Shown here: in pieces, positions 1 through 10,459 of the stretch
How positions within the stretch are numbered: position 1 is the first letter of the stretch
How the letters are laid out: the number at the start of each line of letters is the position of its first letter
Assembly (NCBI GenBank): GCA_009668015.1
Contig: WJYB01000002.1
Span: 62,001 to 126,000, forward strand
Reading direction: 5' to 3'
DNA length: 64,000 nucleotides
From: Enterobacteriaceae bacterium RIT714
GTDB taxonomy: Bacteria; Pseudomonadota; Gammaproteobacteria; Enterobacterales; Enterobacteriaceae
Program-made: the position numbers and the translations under genes
Notes under the pieces: generated by a model
The model's input: the letters and a program-made list of their open reading frames with translations, nothing else
Databases searched by the model: none
What the model was told of the DNA's origin: nothing

Positions 1-36
1 AATTAACATACGCCAGATCGTTTAAACTCTCAATCT

Positions 37-52
37 CGTTCGTACACGATCA
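37..52. promoter_or_regulatory. Probable HosA operator
   Basis: An imperfect inverted repeat, CGTTCGTACACGATCA, with ten of sixteen positions symmetric. It lies 83 bp upstream of the hosA start. It closely resembles the palindrome I recall for HosA binding in pathogenic E. coli (CGTTCGTATACGAACA). HosA probably controls itself or a divergent operon beyond the left edge of the window through this site. The recalled motif is from memory and was not checked. Confidence 0.55.
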
Positions 53-134
53 CACTTATTGCAAAAAAATGGGGCGCTATCAATCCGGGCAAGAGCGGTT
101 ATCATAGAGACGAGATTTCTACACCGGAGTATTC

Positions 135-542
135 ATGGAGCTAAGACAAGAGGCGTTCCATCTGTTACGTCAGCTTTTTCAACAGCATACAGCCCACTGG
201 CAGCAGGCACTGCCGGAGCTGACAAAACCACAGTACGCGGTCATGCGTTCCGTTGCAGAAAACCCGGGAATTGAACAGGTCGCGCTGACCGAAGTCGCGG
301 TCAGCACCAAAGCGACACTCGCGGAAATGCTGAGCCGACTGGAGGCTCGCGGTCTGGTCAAACGTGAACACGATCAAGCGGATAAGCGCCGGCGTTTTGT
401 CTATCTGACACCCGAAGGCGAAGCGCTCCTCGCCCACTGCAAACCTGTCGGGAACGAGGTTGATGGCGCCTTTTTAGGGCGGCTAAGCGAAGAAGAGCGG
501 GCGCAATTCTCTGCGCTTGTCCGAAAAATGATGCGCGATTAG
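135..542 (+). CDS. hosA: MarR-family transcriptional regulator HosA
   Basis: A 135-residue MarR-type winged-helix repressor, the same length as E. coli HosA and very similar along its whole length (for example TKPQYAVMR near residue 30 and STKATLAEML near 57, the recognition-helix region). The wing region EHDQADKRRRFVYLT lies near residue 77. In pathogenic E. coli HosA represses a non-oxidative hydroxyarylic acid decarboxylase operon and responds to 4-hydroxybenzoate; that operon, if present here, would lie left of the window. The ATG start has a CGGAG ribosome site six bases upstream. The stop overlaps the convergent LysR gene by four bases. An operator-like repeat lies at 37-52. It sits in the variable mutS-rpoS interval, known to gain and lose genes. 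Confidence 0.85.
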   Translation: MELRQEAFHLLRQLFQQHTAHWQQALPELTKPQYAVMRSVAENPGIEQVALTEVAVSTKATLAEMLSRLEARGLVKREHDQADKRRRFVYLTPEGEALLAHCKPVGNEVDGAFLGRLSEEERAQFSALVRKMMRD

Positions 543-1426
543 CCCACGCGCGCGCGCAGAAAATCGATAAAAGTCCGTACCTTAGCAGGAACATGCTGCG
601 CATCAGGATAAACCGCATAAATCCCCTGTTGCGCAAAGGTCACGCCGGGCAGGATGTGCAGTAGCGTCCCCTCTTCAAGAGCCGTTTTCACCAGCCACTC
701 AGGCAGCAACGCCAGGCCGCTGCCGGCAAGCGCAAAGGCCATAAGGGCCTGCGCACTGTCTGCAAATACACGCGGCGCACGTTTAATCTCAAGCGTTGAA
801 CTTCGCCCGTGCTCATCGCTGACCTGCCAGCGAAGCGGCGTGGACAGGCGCTCATGAACAATCCATTCCGACTGCGCAAGCGCCTCCAGTGAGTCGACTG
901 CGTGATGCGCCTGCCACTCCGGCGTCGCCACCGGCAGGATGGTAAACCGGGCGATTAGCGCGGCGTGGTAACGCGAATCGGCCAGCGTACCGAGACGAAT
1001 GGCCACATCAAAGCGCTCTGAAATGAGGTCTGCATGATGCGAAGAGGAGACATGGCGGACCCGCAGCCCGGGGTGTTGCTGACTAAAGGCCGCGAGGATT
1101 GGGATCACCACCTGCGCCCCGTATTCCGGCGTCGTAGTGATACGTAGCTCGCCGGTTAGCCCCGCGTGGTTTGCACGCACGTCATCCTGCAAACTTTCGG
1201 CCTCTTTCAGCAACGTAACGCCACGCTGATAGAAGAGCTGCCCCGGCTCGGTTAGGGTCAGACGCCGCGTGGATCTCAGCAGCAACGTCACTCCCAGCTC
1301 GTTTTCCAGCTGGCGAATATTGAAACTGACCACCGCTTTGGTCAGCCCTAACACGCCAGCGGCAGCCGTCAAACTTCCGCTATCCACCACCGCCACGAAG
1401 ATCGTGATTCGCTGCAAATTGAGCAT
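539..1426 (-). CDS. LysR-family transcriptional regulator
   Basis: A 295-residue LysR-type regulator. The N-terminal helix-turn-helix spans about residues 1-60 (LTAAAGVLGLTKAVVSFNIRQL region) and is followed by a periplasmic-binding-like effector domain, with the typical ITTTPEYG stretch near residue 95 and GSGLALLPEW near 235. I chose the start at 1426, because the upstream in-frame extension lacks family similarity and GAGAG precedes this ATG. It is divergent from the MFS exporter gene at 1534, so it most likely controls that exporter. A perfect palindrome lies 14-34 bp upstream of its start codon and could be its own operator. The effector is unknown. It belongs to the large CrgA/DmlR-like group by general appearance. 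Confidence 0.85.
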   Translation of the reverse strand: MLNLQRITIFVAVVDSGSLTAAAGVLGLTKAVVSFNIRQLENELGVTLLLRSTRRLTLTEPGQLFYQRGVTLLKEAESLQDDVRANHAGLTGELRITTTPEYGAQVVIPILAAFSQQHPGLRVRHVSSSHHADLISERFDVAIRLGTLADSRYHAALIARFTILPVATPEWQAHHAVDSLEALAQSEWIVHERLSTPLRWQVSDEHGRSSTLEIKRAPRVFADSAQALMAFALAGSGLALLPEWLVKTALEEGTLLHILPGVTFAQQGIYAVYPDAQHVPAKVRTFIDFLRARVG

Positions 1427-1439
1427 TACCGCTCTCTCA

Positions 1440-1460
1440 CTGTCAAAATTATTTTGACAG
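1440..1460. promoter_or_regulatory. Perfect 21 bp palindrome in the LysR/MFS divergent region
   Basis: Two 10 bp arms, CTGTCAAAAT and ATTTTGACAG, are exact reverse complements around a single central T. The site lies 14 bp upstream of the LysR start and 74 bp upstream of the MFS start. It contains T-N11-A spacing as LysR boxes do. It is a likely operator for the divergent regulator; which protein binds is inferred from position only. Confidence 0.6.
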
Positions 1461-1533
1461 TATATCGCCACTGCCGCCGTTTATCCGAGGATATCGGTCA
1501 GATACATTAGCGCTCCTCAACGGAGGAACGAAA

Positions 1534-2742
1534 ATGACGTATCGCAGTAAAGTCGCCACGGTGTACCTGCTGGGCTTTTTTCTCGACCTGATCAACATGT
1601 TTATCGCGAGTGTTGCCTTTCCGGCGATGGCGGTTGCGCTGCATTCATCGGCGTCCGCGCTGGCATGGGTCAGCAACGGCTACATTGCCGGCCTGACGCT
1701 CATCATTCCTTTTAGCGCAATGCTCACGCGGATCCTTGGCGCCAGGCGGCTGTTTATTGTCTCCTTGTCCCTCTTCGCCCTCGCCGCGACGGCGGCCGGT
1801 TTCTCGCCGTCGCTGGAAAGCCTGATCTTCTGGCGAGTGATCCAGGGGATGGGAGGCGGGTTACTGATCCCGGTGGGCCAGGCGCTGACCTGGCAACAAT
1901 TTAAGCCTCATGAACGTGCAAGACTCTCTTCCGTCGTCATGCTGGTCGCGCTGCTGGCTCCGGCGTGTTCCCCGGCGGTGGGAGGATTGCTTGTACAGTC
2001 ATTCAGCTGGCGATGGATTTTCTTCGCGACGTTGCCCATCGCCGCCGTGACTCTGCTTCTGGCATGCCTGTGGCTGAAGCATGAGACGCCCCCCGCGGGC
2101 AAAAAACGCATGCTCCATTTACCGCTGCTTGCAGATCCCTTGCTGCGATTCTCGATGCTGGTTTACCTCTGCGTACCGGGGATGTTTATTGGTGTTAACG
2201 TCATCGGGATGTTTTATCTTCAGACCGTAGCCAAACTGAGCCCCGCCACGACGGGTGCGCTGATGCTGCCCTGGTCAGTGGCCTCGTTTATCGCCATTAC
2301 AACCACCGGAAAATTGTTTAATCGCATCGGTCCCCGCCCGCTGATTATTCTCGGCTGCCTGCTTCAGGCGGCGGGTATTTTGGTGCTCACTCATGTCAGT
2401 CCGGCAACGACGCACAGCATCCTCATCGCCGCCTTCGCGCTGATGGGAGCAGGCGGAAGTTTGTGCAGCAGCGCCGCCCAGAGCAGCGCGTTTCTGACCA
2501 CATTTCATGATGATATGCCCGATGCCAGCGCGCTATGGAATCTTAATCGTCAGTTGAGTTTCTTTATCGGCGCAACGCTACTGGCGCTGCTATTGAGCAT
2601 GCTACAGCATTATCTTGCGCCGCTTCCGGCGTGGCACTGGACCTTTATCGTAGCAGCAGGTATTACCCTGCTTCCTGTGTTCGCAGCGTTTTGTCTTAAC
2701 AACCAGAAGGTGACTGTGCACCTTCAAAAGGAGAAACCATGA
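1534..2742 (+). CDS. MFS drug-efflux-type transporter
   Basis: A 402-residue inner-membrane transporter of the major facilitator superfamily, with about 12 hydrophobic segments. It shows the loop 2-3 region TRILGARRLF near residue 65, the segment-4 region FWRVIQGMGGGLLIP near 97 and the segment-5 exporter motif region PAVGGLLVQSFSWRWIFF near 145, all typical of proton-driven drug:H+ antiporters. The ATG is preceded by GGAGG eight bases upstream. Its stop overlaps the start of the NTF2-like gene (ATGA), so the two are translated together. The substrate cannot be told from sequence; regulation by the divergent LysR protein is likely. Confidence 0.85.
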   Translation: MTYRSKVATVYLLGFFLDLINMFIASVAFPAMAVALHSSASALAWVSNGYIAGLTLIIPFSAMLTRILGARRLFIVSLSLFALAATAAGFSPSLESLIFWRVIQGMGGGLLIPVGQALTWQQFKPHERARLSSVVMLVALLAPACSPAVGGLLVQSFSWRWIFFATLPIAAVTLLLACLWLKHETPPAGKKRMLHLPLLADPLLRFSMLVYLCVPGMFIGVNVIGMFYLQTVAKLSPATTGALMLPWSVASFIAITTTGKLFNRIGPRPLIILGCLLQAAGILVLTHVSPATTHSILIAAFALMGAGGSLCSSAAQSSAFLTTFHDDMPDASALWNLNRQLSFFIGATLLALLLSMLQHYLAPLPAWHWTFIVAAGITLLPVFAAFCLNNQKVTVHLQKEKP

Positions 2743-3122
2743 CCCCCTACGAAGCAGAAATCATCGACGCCCACATCGCCATTGAAAACTGGCTGGGACG
2801 GGGTGAGGGCCAATTCGACGCGTTGACCGCGCGTTTTGCCCCTGATTTTACGATGATTGCCCCGACGGGCAGTGTGCTTGATTATCCAGCCCTGCTGCAC
2901 TTTTTCGAAGCCCAGCGCGCAGGTCGTCCAGGGCTGAGCATCCGCGTTGATGATATTACGCTGGTGGATACGTGGTCTCACGGCGCAGCGCTGCGCTATC
3001 GTGAGACGCAATATTTGCCCGGACAAGCACCAACGGCTCGTTGGTCAACGGTGGTGTTAAAACAGGAAGGTGACAAAATCGTGTGGCATCATCTGCAAGA
3101 GACGGCGCTGCCTGCTGACTAA
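2739..3122 (+). CDS. NTF2-like (SnoaL/DUF4440-type) small protein
   Basis: A 127-residue soluble protein with the look of the NTF2/SnoaL fold: an N-terminal helix (residues 1-30), the FDALTARFAPDFTMI segment, and C-terminal strands ending in WSTVVLKQEGDKIVWHHLQET. Members of this fold include steroid isomerases, small cyclases and detoxifying proteins, but no catalytic set can be assigned here. It overlaps the MFS gene by four bases and ends just before a strong bidirectional terminator, so it forms a two-gene operon with the exporter. A role in handling or sensing the exported compound is a guess. Confidence 0.75.
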   Translation: MTPYEAEIIDAHIAIENWLGRGEGQFDALTARFAPDFTMIAPTGSVLDYPALLHFFEAQRAGRPGLSIRVDDITLVDTWSHGAALRYRETQYLPGQAPTARWSTVVLKQEGDKIVWHHLQETALPAD

Positions 3123-3126
3123 AAAG

Positions 3127-3156
3127 AAAAAGGCCAGTCTCTCGACTGGCCTTTTT
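3127..3156. terminator. Bidirectional terminator between the NTF2-like gene and rpoS
   Basis: A 13 bp perfect stem (AAAAAGGCCAGTC / GACTGGCCTTTTT) with a TCTC loop. It has a T-run on both strands, so it can end both the exporter operon and rpoS transcription. Confidence 0.9.
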
Positions 3157-3169
3157 GATGAAAGGTTGC

Positions 3170-4162
3170 TTACTCGCGGAACAGCGCTTCGATATTCAGT
3201 CCCTGCCCCTGCAGAATTTCACGCAGACGACGCAGACCTTCAACCTGAATCTGACGAACACGTTCACGGGTCAGGCCAATTTCACGGCCGACATCTTCCA
3301 GTGTCGCAGCTTCATACCCCAACAGACCGAAACGACGTGCCAGCACTTCACGCTGTTTGGCGTTCAGTTCGAACAGCCATTTAACGATGCTCTGTTTCAT
3401 GTCATCGTCTTGCGTGGTGTCTTCCGGGCCGTTGTCTTTTTCATCGGCCAGGATGTCCAGCAGCGCTTTTTCGGAATCGCCACCCAACGGGGTGTCGACG
3501 GAGGTAATGCGCTCGTTGAGACGAAGCATACGGCTTACGTCATCAACCGGTTTATCGAGTTGCTCGGCAATCTCTTCCGCACTTGGCTCGTGGTCCAGTT
3601 TATGGGACAACTCACGCGCAGTACGCAGATAAACGTTCAACTCTTTGACGATGTGAATCGGCAGGCGAATCGTACGGGTTTGGTTCATAATTGCCCGTTC
3701 GATAGTCTGGCGAATCCACCAGGTAGCGTAAGTAGAGAAGCGGAACCCGCGTTCCGGGTCAAACTTCTCAACAGCGCGGATGAGACCTAAGTTGCCCTCT
3801 TCAATCAGATCCAGCAGTGCCAGACCACGATTGCTGTAACGACGAGCAATTTTCACGACCAGACGCAAGTTACTTTCAATCATGCGGCGGCGTGAGGCAA
3901 CATCTCCACGCAATGCGCGACGCGCGAAATACACTTCTTCTTCGGCCGTTAACAATGGAGAATAACCAATCTCTCCAAGGTAAAGCTGAGTCGCGTCAAG
4001 CACACGCTGTGTGGCGCCCTGCGATAACAGCTCTTCTTCAGCTAAATCGTTATCACTGGGTTCCTCTTCAACCAAGGCTTTTTCATCAAAAGACTCAGCT
4101 CCGTTCTCATCAAATTCCGCATCTTCATTTAAATCATGAACTTTCAGCGTATTCTGACTCAT
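3170..4162 (-). CDS. rpoS: RNA polymerase sigma factor RpoS
   Basis: The stationary-phase and general-stress sigma factor (sigma-38), 330 residues, as in E. coli. Regions in order: the acidic N-terminal region 1.1 (about 1-50), region 1.2 (LYLGEIG), region 2 with the core-binding and -10 recognition helices ([44 protein letters not shown] area, about 115-165), region 3 and the region 4 helix-turn-helix ([20 protein letters not shown]). The start at 4162 follows AGGAGCCACC, as in E. coli; the longer in-frame extension is part of the leader. The gene lies 60 bp after nlpD, and its main promoter is expected inside nlpD, giving a long leader controlled by small RNAs. Protein stability is normally set by RssB and ClpXP. 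Confidence 0.98.
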   Translation of the reverse strand: MSQNTLKVHDLNEDAEFDENGAESFDEKALVEEEPSDNDLAEEELLSQGATQRVLDATQLYLGEIGYSPLLTAEEEVYFARRALRGDVASRRRMIESNLRLVVKIARRYSNRGLALLDLIEEGNLGLIRAVEKFDPERGFRFSTYATWWIRQTIERAIMNQTRTIRLPIHIVKELNVYLRTARELSHKLDHEPSAEEIAEQLDKPVDDVSRMLRLNERITSVDTPLGGDSEKALLDILADEKDNGPEDTTQDDDMKQSIVKWLFELNAKQREVLARRFGLLGYEAATLEDVGREIGLTRERVRQIQVEGLRRLREILQGQGLNIEALFRE

Positions 4163-4222
4163 AAGGTGGCTCCTACCCGTGATCCCTGAACGAGACACCC
4201 TGAAGTGGTATGTCCCGCCAAT

Positions 4223-5347
4223 TTATCGCTGCGGTAAATATTGCAGCGGGTTTACGGATTTCCCCTTGTAACGAATTTCAAAATGCAAGCGTGTAGAACT
4301 GGTGCCGGTGCTACCCATGGTAGCGATTTTTTGCCCCGCCTTGATTTCTTGTTGCTCCCGGACCAGCATTGTATCGTTATGGGCGTAGGCACTCAGGTAA
4401 TCATCGTTATGTTTGATGATAATAAGATTACCGTAACCGCGCAGAGCGTTACCGGCATACACAACGCGTCCGTCTGCGGTCGCGATGATAGCCTGTCCTT
4501 TACTCCCTGCGATATCGATCCCTTTATTTCCCCCCTCGGAGGAAGAGAAGTTCTCGATAACCTTGCCATCAGTTGGCCAGCGCCAGGTAGAAATTGGCGC
4601 ACTGGTATTTTGACTGCTGGCAGTCGGTACGGTAGAGCTAACCACAGGTGCCGTAGTAGGTGCTGTGACGACAGTCGCAGACGCCTTATTATTCGGCAAC
4701 ATTTTGTTAGCACTCTGTTCACCTGAGTCTTCAGAATACGTAATTGTCGGTTGCGAAGCAACAACTGCGCTTGAATTTTGCGCAGGTTTAACGCTGTTAT
4801 TTTGCGCGGTAACATCCGCCGCTGAAACAGAGTTGCCAGGAGTCAATGGCGTACCGGTCGCATTGCCGACCTGGAGCGTCTGGCCAACTTCCAGACCATA
4901 CGGGGCCTGAACGTTATTTCGCTGTGCGAGGTCACGGAAATCGTTCCCGGTGATCCACGCAATATAGAAAAGGGTATCGCCGCGTTTCACGGTGTAGGTG
5001 CTGCCACCGGTATAGCTTCCTTTCGGAATGTTCCCATACTTGCGGTTATAGACTATGCGGCCATTTTCGGTCTGCACAGTTTGTTGCACTGGCTGAATCT
5101 GAGTTGACTGCGTGACAGGCGGTTGAACCGGCTGGATCTGCGGAGTTTGTTGCGCATTCGCCGTGCCCATTTTGGGCGGAGGAGTAATTAGCATTCCACT
5201 TGAAGTATTGCCCGCGCTGCTATTGCCACCGACAGAGCTAACCGGAGCAGGAGCGTTATTAGAACTTGTACAACCTGCCAGCCAAAGCGAAACCAATGAC
5301 AATGCCGCGACACGGCTGATGGTGAATGTTGGGCTTCCCGCGCTCAT
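4223..5347 (-). CDS. nlpD: Murein hydrolase activator NlpD
   Basis: An outer-membrane lipoprotein of 374 residues that activates the amidase AmiC at the division septum. A lipobox, LAGC, puts the lipidated cysteine at residue 26. A proline/glutamine-rich linker follows, then a peptidoglycan-binding LysM domain (about 117-160), another low-complexity linker, and a C-terminal LytM/M23 domain (about 255-374). The LytM domain lacks the usual metal ligands (GNKGIDIAG where HxGxD is expected), consistent with a non-enzymatic activator. Its partner amiC is also in this window (57,704). E. coli NlpD is 379 residues; the difference lies in the repeat-rich linkers. The rpoS promoter is expected inside this gene. 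Confidence 0.96.
   Translation of the reverse strand: MSAGSPTFTISRVAALSLVSLWLAGCTSSNNAPAPVSSVGGNSSAGNTSSGMLITPPPKMGTANAQQTPQIQPVQPPVTQSTQIQPVQQTVQTENGRIVYNRKYGNIPKGSYTGGSTYTVKRGDTLFYIAWITGNDFRDLAQRNNVQAPYGLEVGQTLQVGNATGTPLTPGNSVSAADVTAQNNSVKPAQNSSAVVASQPTITYSEDSGEQSANKMLPNNKASATVVTAPTTAPVVSSTVPTASSQNTSAPISTWRWPTDGKVIENFSSSEGGNKGIDIAGSKGQAIIATADGRVVYAGNALRGYGNLIIIKHNDDYLSAYAHNDTMLVREQQEIKAGQKIATMGSTGTSSTRLHFEIRYKGKSVNPLQYLPQR
4256..4290 (-). promoter_or_regulatory. Small-RNA pairing segment of the rpoS leader
   Basis: On the minus strand the tract includes TTGAAATTCGTTACAAGG, which from memory is the E. coli rpoS leader segment paired by DsrA, RprA and ArcZ when they open the inhibitory hairpin. 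It sits about 95-128 bases before the rpoS start codon and inside the 3' end of nlpD, so it is also coding. The nearby bases between nlpD and rpoS differ more from E. coli, whereas this piece appears intact. Confidence 0.7.
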
Positions 5348-5463
5348 TTATCCCCCAGGAATGTGTTAACTACCAGTGACTTAAAATTAACCGTTATGCC
5401 ACGAACCTTTTGCGCCTCACCATACTCTGAATTTTACCGATTAACCCTGGAAAATTCCGAGTG

Positions 5464-6825
<1,362 letters not shown>

Positions 6826-6845
<20 letters not shown>

Positions 6846-7875
6846 AGTCACCCGACGTGTTGATAAGTTCCCTGACAACACTGGTGGCGAAGCTACCTGC
6901 CGGCAGCCAGAAACGTAACTCGACGGTCACGTCATCCCACCAGTTCCAGCTAAGCTGCTGCGGGTAGAGCAGCATCGCGCGGCGTGCCGCTTCGACTTTT
7001 TCCCGCACCAGCAATGATTGTAATTCTGTCGCCTCTGCCACGGCAGCCTGTTCAGCCGCCAGCGCTTCGCCCTGCGTTCCCCATTCTCCCGAGCCCGGCA
7101 GCGCGGCGGTGATCATCAGCGATTTAGTATCGACGCGCGTTTGCAGATCAGCGATTTCTTCGCTTGTGGCCACAAACCAACTGCCGCGCCCCGCTAATTG
7201 TAGCGCATCGCCGACAACAACTTGATTCGCGTCCGTTTTTTTCAGTCGTTCGCTCACAATCTGATTAAACAACGCACTGCGTGCCGCCGACAACCAAAAA
7301 CTGCGTTTATTCCTGTCACGCACCGGCGCTGCGTTTTGCGCCCAACGCAGCGCGCCCAGTAAATTGCTGCCGCCGAGGCCGAAACGCTGGGCACCAAAAT
7401 AGTTTGGCACGCCCTGTTCGTTAATGGCGCTGAGTCGTTTTTCCACATCTTCACGATCGGTCACTTCACGCAGCACCAGCGTAAAGGCGTTACCTTTCAA
7501 CGCGCCCAGACGAAGTTTGCGCTTGTGGCGCGCATATTCAAGTACCTTACAGCCCTCAAGCTCAAATTTGCTTAAATCAGGCATGACATTGCCAGGGACT
7601 CGCGCGCACAGCCACTGCTCCGTGACCGCGTGTTTATCTTTCTGACCGGCAAAACTCACTTCGCGGGCATGTATTTTCAGAAATTTAGCCAGCGCATCGG
7701 CAACAAAGCGCGTGTTGCAGCCACTCTTCAGGATCTTAACGAGAATGTGTTCACCCTCGCCGTCCGGCTCAAAACCGAGATCTTCCACCACCACAAAGTC
7801 TTCAGGGTTGGCTTTTAACAGCCCCTGGCTCTGAGGTTTACCGTGCAGGTAAGTCAGATTATCAAAATCGGTCAT
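6826..7875 (-). CDS. truD: tRNA pseudouridine(13) synthase TruD
   Basis: A 349-residue enzyme that converts U13 of tRNA-Glu to pseudouridine. The catalytic aspartate is Asp80 in the motif [14 protein letters not shown], and the family sequence [10 protein letters not shown] lies near 156. The length is identical to E. coli TruD. It overlaps ispF by four bases and surE by 20, so translation is probably coupled along the ispD-ispF-truD-surE-pcm run. Confidence 0.97.
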
Positions 7876-8351
7876 TTTACCGCCTTCACCAGCAGCGCAA
7901 CCGCTTCACACGCGATGCCTTCACCGCGGCCGGTAAAACCGAGTTTTTCCGTGGTGGTCGCTTTGACATTGACATCATCCATATGACAGCCGAGATCTTC
8001 AGCGATAAACACGCGCATCTGCGGGATATGCGGCAGCATTTTTGGCGCCTGGGCGATGATCGTCACATCGACATTGCCCAGGGTGTAGCCTTTGGCCTGA
8101 ATACGACGCCAGGCTTCGCGCAGCAGCTCGCGGCTGTCCGCGCCTTTAAACGCCGGATCGGTGTCCGGGAACAGTTTGCCGATATCGCCCATTGCCGCCG
8201 CGCCGAGCAAGGCATCGGTCAGTGCATGCAACGCAACATCGCCATCAGAATGCGCGAGTAGCCCTTTCTCGAAAGGAATGCGTACCCCGCCAATGATAAT
8301 CGGGCCAACGCCGCCAAAGGCGTGTACGTCAAAACCGTGTCCAATTCGCAT
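7872..8351 (-). CDS. ispF: 2-C-methyl-D-erythritol 2,4-cyclodiphosphate synthase
   Basis: A 159-residue trimeric enzyme of the non-mevalonate isoprenoid pathway that forms the cyclic diphosphate MEcPP with release of CMP. Zinc-site residues are visible in [10 protein letters not shown] (Asp8, His10) and in [14 protein letters not shown] (His42). The ending, with [18 protein letters not shown], is characteristic. Its ATG shares one base with the ispD stop (TAATG) and its stop overlaps truD by four bases. Confidence 0.97.
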   Translation of the reverse strand: MRIGHGFDVHAFGGVGPIIIGGVRIPFEKGLLAHSDGDVALHALTDALLGAAAMGDIGKLFPDTDPAFKGADSRELLREAWRRIQAKGYTLGNVDVTIIAQAPKMLPHIPQMRVFIAEDLGCHMDDVNVKATTTEKLGFTGRGEGIACEAVALLVKAVK

Positions 8352-9061
8352 TATGCCTTCTCCTGATGGGTCGTACGGGTAAGATAAAATTCCGCGAGCT
8401 GTAAATCCTCCGGACGCGTCACTTTAATATTATCAGCGCGTCCTTCGATAAGTTCAGGGTGGAAACCGCAATATTCCAGCGCCGAGGCTTCGTCAGTGAT
8501 GGTCGCGCCTTCATTGAGCGCACGGGTTAAGCAGTCGTGAAGCAGTTCGCGGGGGAAAAACTGGGGCGTCAGCGCATGCCATAAATCAACGCGCTCAACG
8601 GTATGGGCAATAGCGTGCAAGCCGGGCTCCGCGCGCTTCATGGTATCGCGAACGGGCGTCGCCAGAATGCCGCCCACAGAGCTTGTTTCGCTGATACTGA
8701 GCAAACGGGCTAAATCGGCCTGATGTAAACACGGGCGGGCGGCGTCATGCACCAGTACCCACTGGGCATTGCCAGCGGCGCGAAGCCCCGCCAGAACGGA
8801 GTCGGCGCGTTCAGCACCACCATCAACGACGGTGATTTGCGGATGATTCGCGAGCGTGAGCGCAGCGAAACGGGCATCGCCCGGGCTGATAGCGATAACA
8901 ACACGCGTCACCCGCGGGTTCGCCAGCAGCGCCGCCACGGAGTGTTCAAGGATCGTTTTATCGCCAATTGAAAGGTATTGCTTAGGACACTCTGTCTGCA
9001 TGCGTCGACCGAAGCCAGCGGCCGGTACAACGGCGCATACATCCGAAAAAGTCACTGCCAT
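8351..9061 (-). CDS. ispD: 2-C-methyl-D-erythritol 4-phosphate cytidylyltransferase
   Basis: A 236-residue enzyme that joins CTP and MEP to give CDP-methylerythritol, the step two reactions before IspF. The nucleotide-binding start is [15 protein letters not shown], followed by PKQYLSIG and VHDAARPC (near 107). The start at 9061 is preceded by AGGATTACGAC and gives the same length as E. coli IspD; the in-frame extension into the ftsB end is not used. It lies 19 bp after ftsB. Confidence 0.97.
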   Translation of the reverse strand: MAVTFSDVCAVVPAAGFGRRMQTECPKQYLSIGDKTILEHSVAALLANPRVTRVVIAISPGDARFAALTLANHPQITVVDGGAERADSVLAGLRAAGNAQWVLVHDAARPCLHQADLARLLSISETSSVGGILATPVRDTMKRAEPGLHAIAHTVERVDLWHALTPQFFPRELLHDCLTRALNEGATITDEASALEYCGFHPELIEGRADNIKVTRPEDLQLAEFYLTRTTHQEKA

Positions 9062-9080
9062 GTCGTAATCCTGGGCCTGA

Positions 9081-9392
9081 TTATCGATTGTTTTGTGCTG
9101 AGCCCTGGTTGCGTTTAGACGCATCCGGCACCAGACGATAAAACGTTTCGCCCGGCTTGGTCATGCTGAGTTCATTGCGTGCGCGTTCCTCAATCGCCTC
9201 TTGTCCGCCATTGAGATCGTCAATTTCGGCAAAAAGTTGATCGTTTCGCGCTTTAAGTTTTGCGTTCGTTGCCTGCTGTGCTGTTACGTCATCATTGACG
9301 CGGCTGTAGTCGTGAAGACCATTCTTACCGAACCACAGCGAATACTGCAGCCAGACCAGCAAAGCCAGCAACAGCAGCGTTAATTTACCCAT
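9081..9392 (-). CDS. ftsB: Cell division protein FtsB
   Basis: A 103-residue bitopic inner-membrane protein of the FtsQLB complex that controls septal wall synthesis. A single N-terminal transmembrane segment (about residues 3-21) is followed by a periplasmic coiled coil (about 28-70) and a short C-terminal tail that binds FtsQ. The length is identical to E. coli. It leads the run into ispD, a conserved coupling of division and isoprenoid genes. Confidence 0.96.
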   Translation of the reverse strand: MGKLTLLLLALLVWLQYSLWFGKNGLHDYSRVNDDVTAQQATNAKLKARNDQLFAEIDDLNGGQEAIEERARNELSMTKPGETFYRLVPDASKRNQGSAQNNR

Positions 9393-9470
9393 CCTGCCCC
9401 CTGAAAAACGGCATCATCATCCCATAACTTTCCGTTGGACTCTACTCTGGGGTTTTAATTATGTCTTAAG

Positions 9471-9794
9471 TTAGCCTATCAACCATAAAAACAGCAGGCC
9501 GAATATCATGACGACCGTTGCAATGGTGATCAGAGTGCTATAGAGCAGTCTGCCATTCAGCAATGAGTGCAGCGCGATACCCACCATCACCGCAACCGGC
9601 ATCAGCGCCAGAAAGAATGGCCAGGTGTAGAGGAAGAAGAACAGCGTATTAGGGCCATAGCTCAGGAAGGGGATGCCGAGCGCCAGCAGCCACGAGACGA
9701 AACCCACCGCAGCCCCGGGAAGGGACCAGGTTGTCTCGTCCTGGGTCGATAACGACTCCGACCCGGTGATAATGTAATTCTGACTGTTGCGCAT
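9471..9794 (-). CDS. ygbE: DUF3561 inner-membrane protein YgbE
   Basis: A 107-residue protein of unknown function with three predicted membrane segments (about 28-48, 50-76 and 85-105). It matches E. coli YgbE in length and in the block NTLFFFLYTWPFFLALMPVAV. The start at 9794 has AGGATCC just upstream. It lies between cysC and ftsB, as in E. coli, and may be read from the cys operon; the gap to cysC is 59 bp without a clear terminator. Confidence 0.9.
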   Translation of the reverse strand: MRNSQNYIITGSESLSTQDETTWSLPGAAVGFVSWLLALGIPFLSYGPNTLFFFLYTWPFFLALMPVAVMVGIALHSLLNGRLLYSTLITIATVVMIFGLLFLWLIG

Positions 9795-9853
9795 CGCGGA
9801 TCCTGTAACCATGGCTTATCACTCGGGCCGTGAGCGACCCGATCGATACCGTC

Positions 9854-10459
9854 TCAGGATCTGATAATATCGCCCTGTCTCAGCAGGTCTAATAATTGAC
9901 TAACCAAATTTGTTACCAATTGTTGACCCTCAAGATGAATGTCAGGCGATTCAGGCGCTTCATAAACCGAGTCAATGCCGGTGAAATTTCGCAACTCACC
10001 CGCGCGGGCTTTTTTATACAGTCCTTTCGGGTCGCGCGCTTCGCACACCGCCAGCGGAGTATCCACAAACACCTCGATAAACCGCTCATGACCGACGCGT
10101 TCGCGCACCATCTGGCGCTCGGCGCGATGCGGAGAGATAAAGGCCGTCAATACCACCAGCCCCGCATCGGCCATCAGGCTCGCCACTTCGCCCACGCGGC
10201 GAATGTTCTCTTTGCGATCGTTATCGCTAAATCCCAAATCGCTGCACAAGCCGTGACGCACATTGTCACCATCGAGCAAATAGGTGCTGACGCCCAGCTG
10301 ATGCAAAGCCTCTTCCAGCGCGCCAGCAACGGTGGATTTACCGGAGCCGGACAGCCCGGTAAACCACAGTACAACGCCGCGATGCCCGTGCAATTGTTCA
10401 CGCTGGGCCACCGTCACCGGATGAGGATGCCAGACGACGTTCTCATCGTGCTGCGCCAT
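9854..10459 (-). CDS. cysC: Adenylyl-sulfate kinase CysC
   Basis: A 201-residue APS kinase making PAPS (3'-phosphoadenylyl sulfate) from APS and ATP, the second activation step of sulphate assimilation. The P-loop is GLSGSGKST (35-43), and Ser109 in [10 protein letters not shown] is the residue phosphorylated in the E. coli enzyme. The start overlaps the cysN stop by one base. It is the last gene of the cysG-D-N-C operon; expression is expected to need CysB and sulphur limitation. Confidence 0.97.
   Translation of the reverse strand: MAQHDENVVWHPHPVTVAQREQLHGHRGVVLWFTGLSGSGKSTVAGALEEALHQLGVSTYLLDGDNVRHGLCSDLGFSDNDRKENIRRVGEVASLMADAGLVVLTAFISPHRAERQMVRERVGHERFIEVFVDTPLAVCEARDPKGLYKKARAGELRNFTGIDSVYEAPESPDIHLEGQQLVTNLVSQLLDLLRQGDIIRS

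Noticed and set aside
1-134. A short ORF starting at 59 in another frame of hosA
   Set aside because: It overlaps hosA out of frame and lacks a ribosome site; the first 134 bases appear to be a regulatory region.
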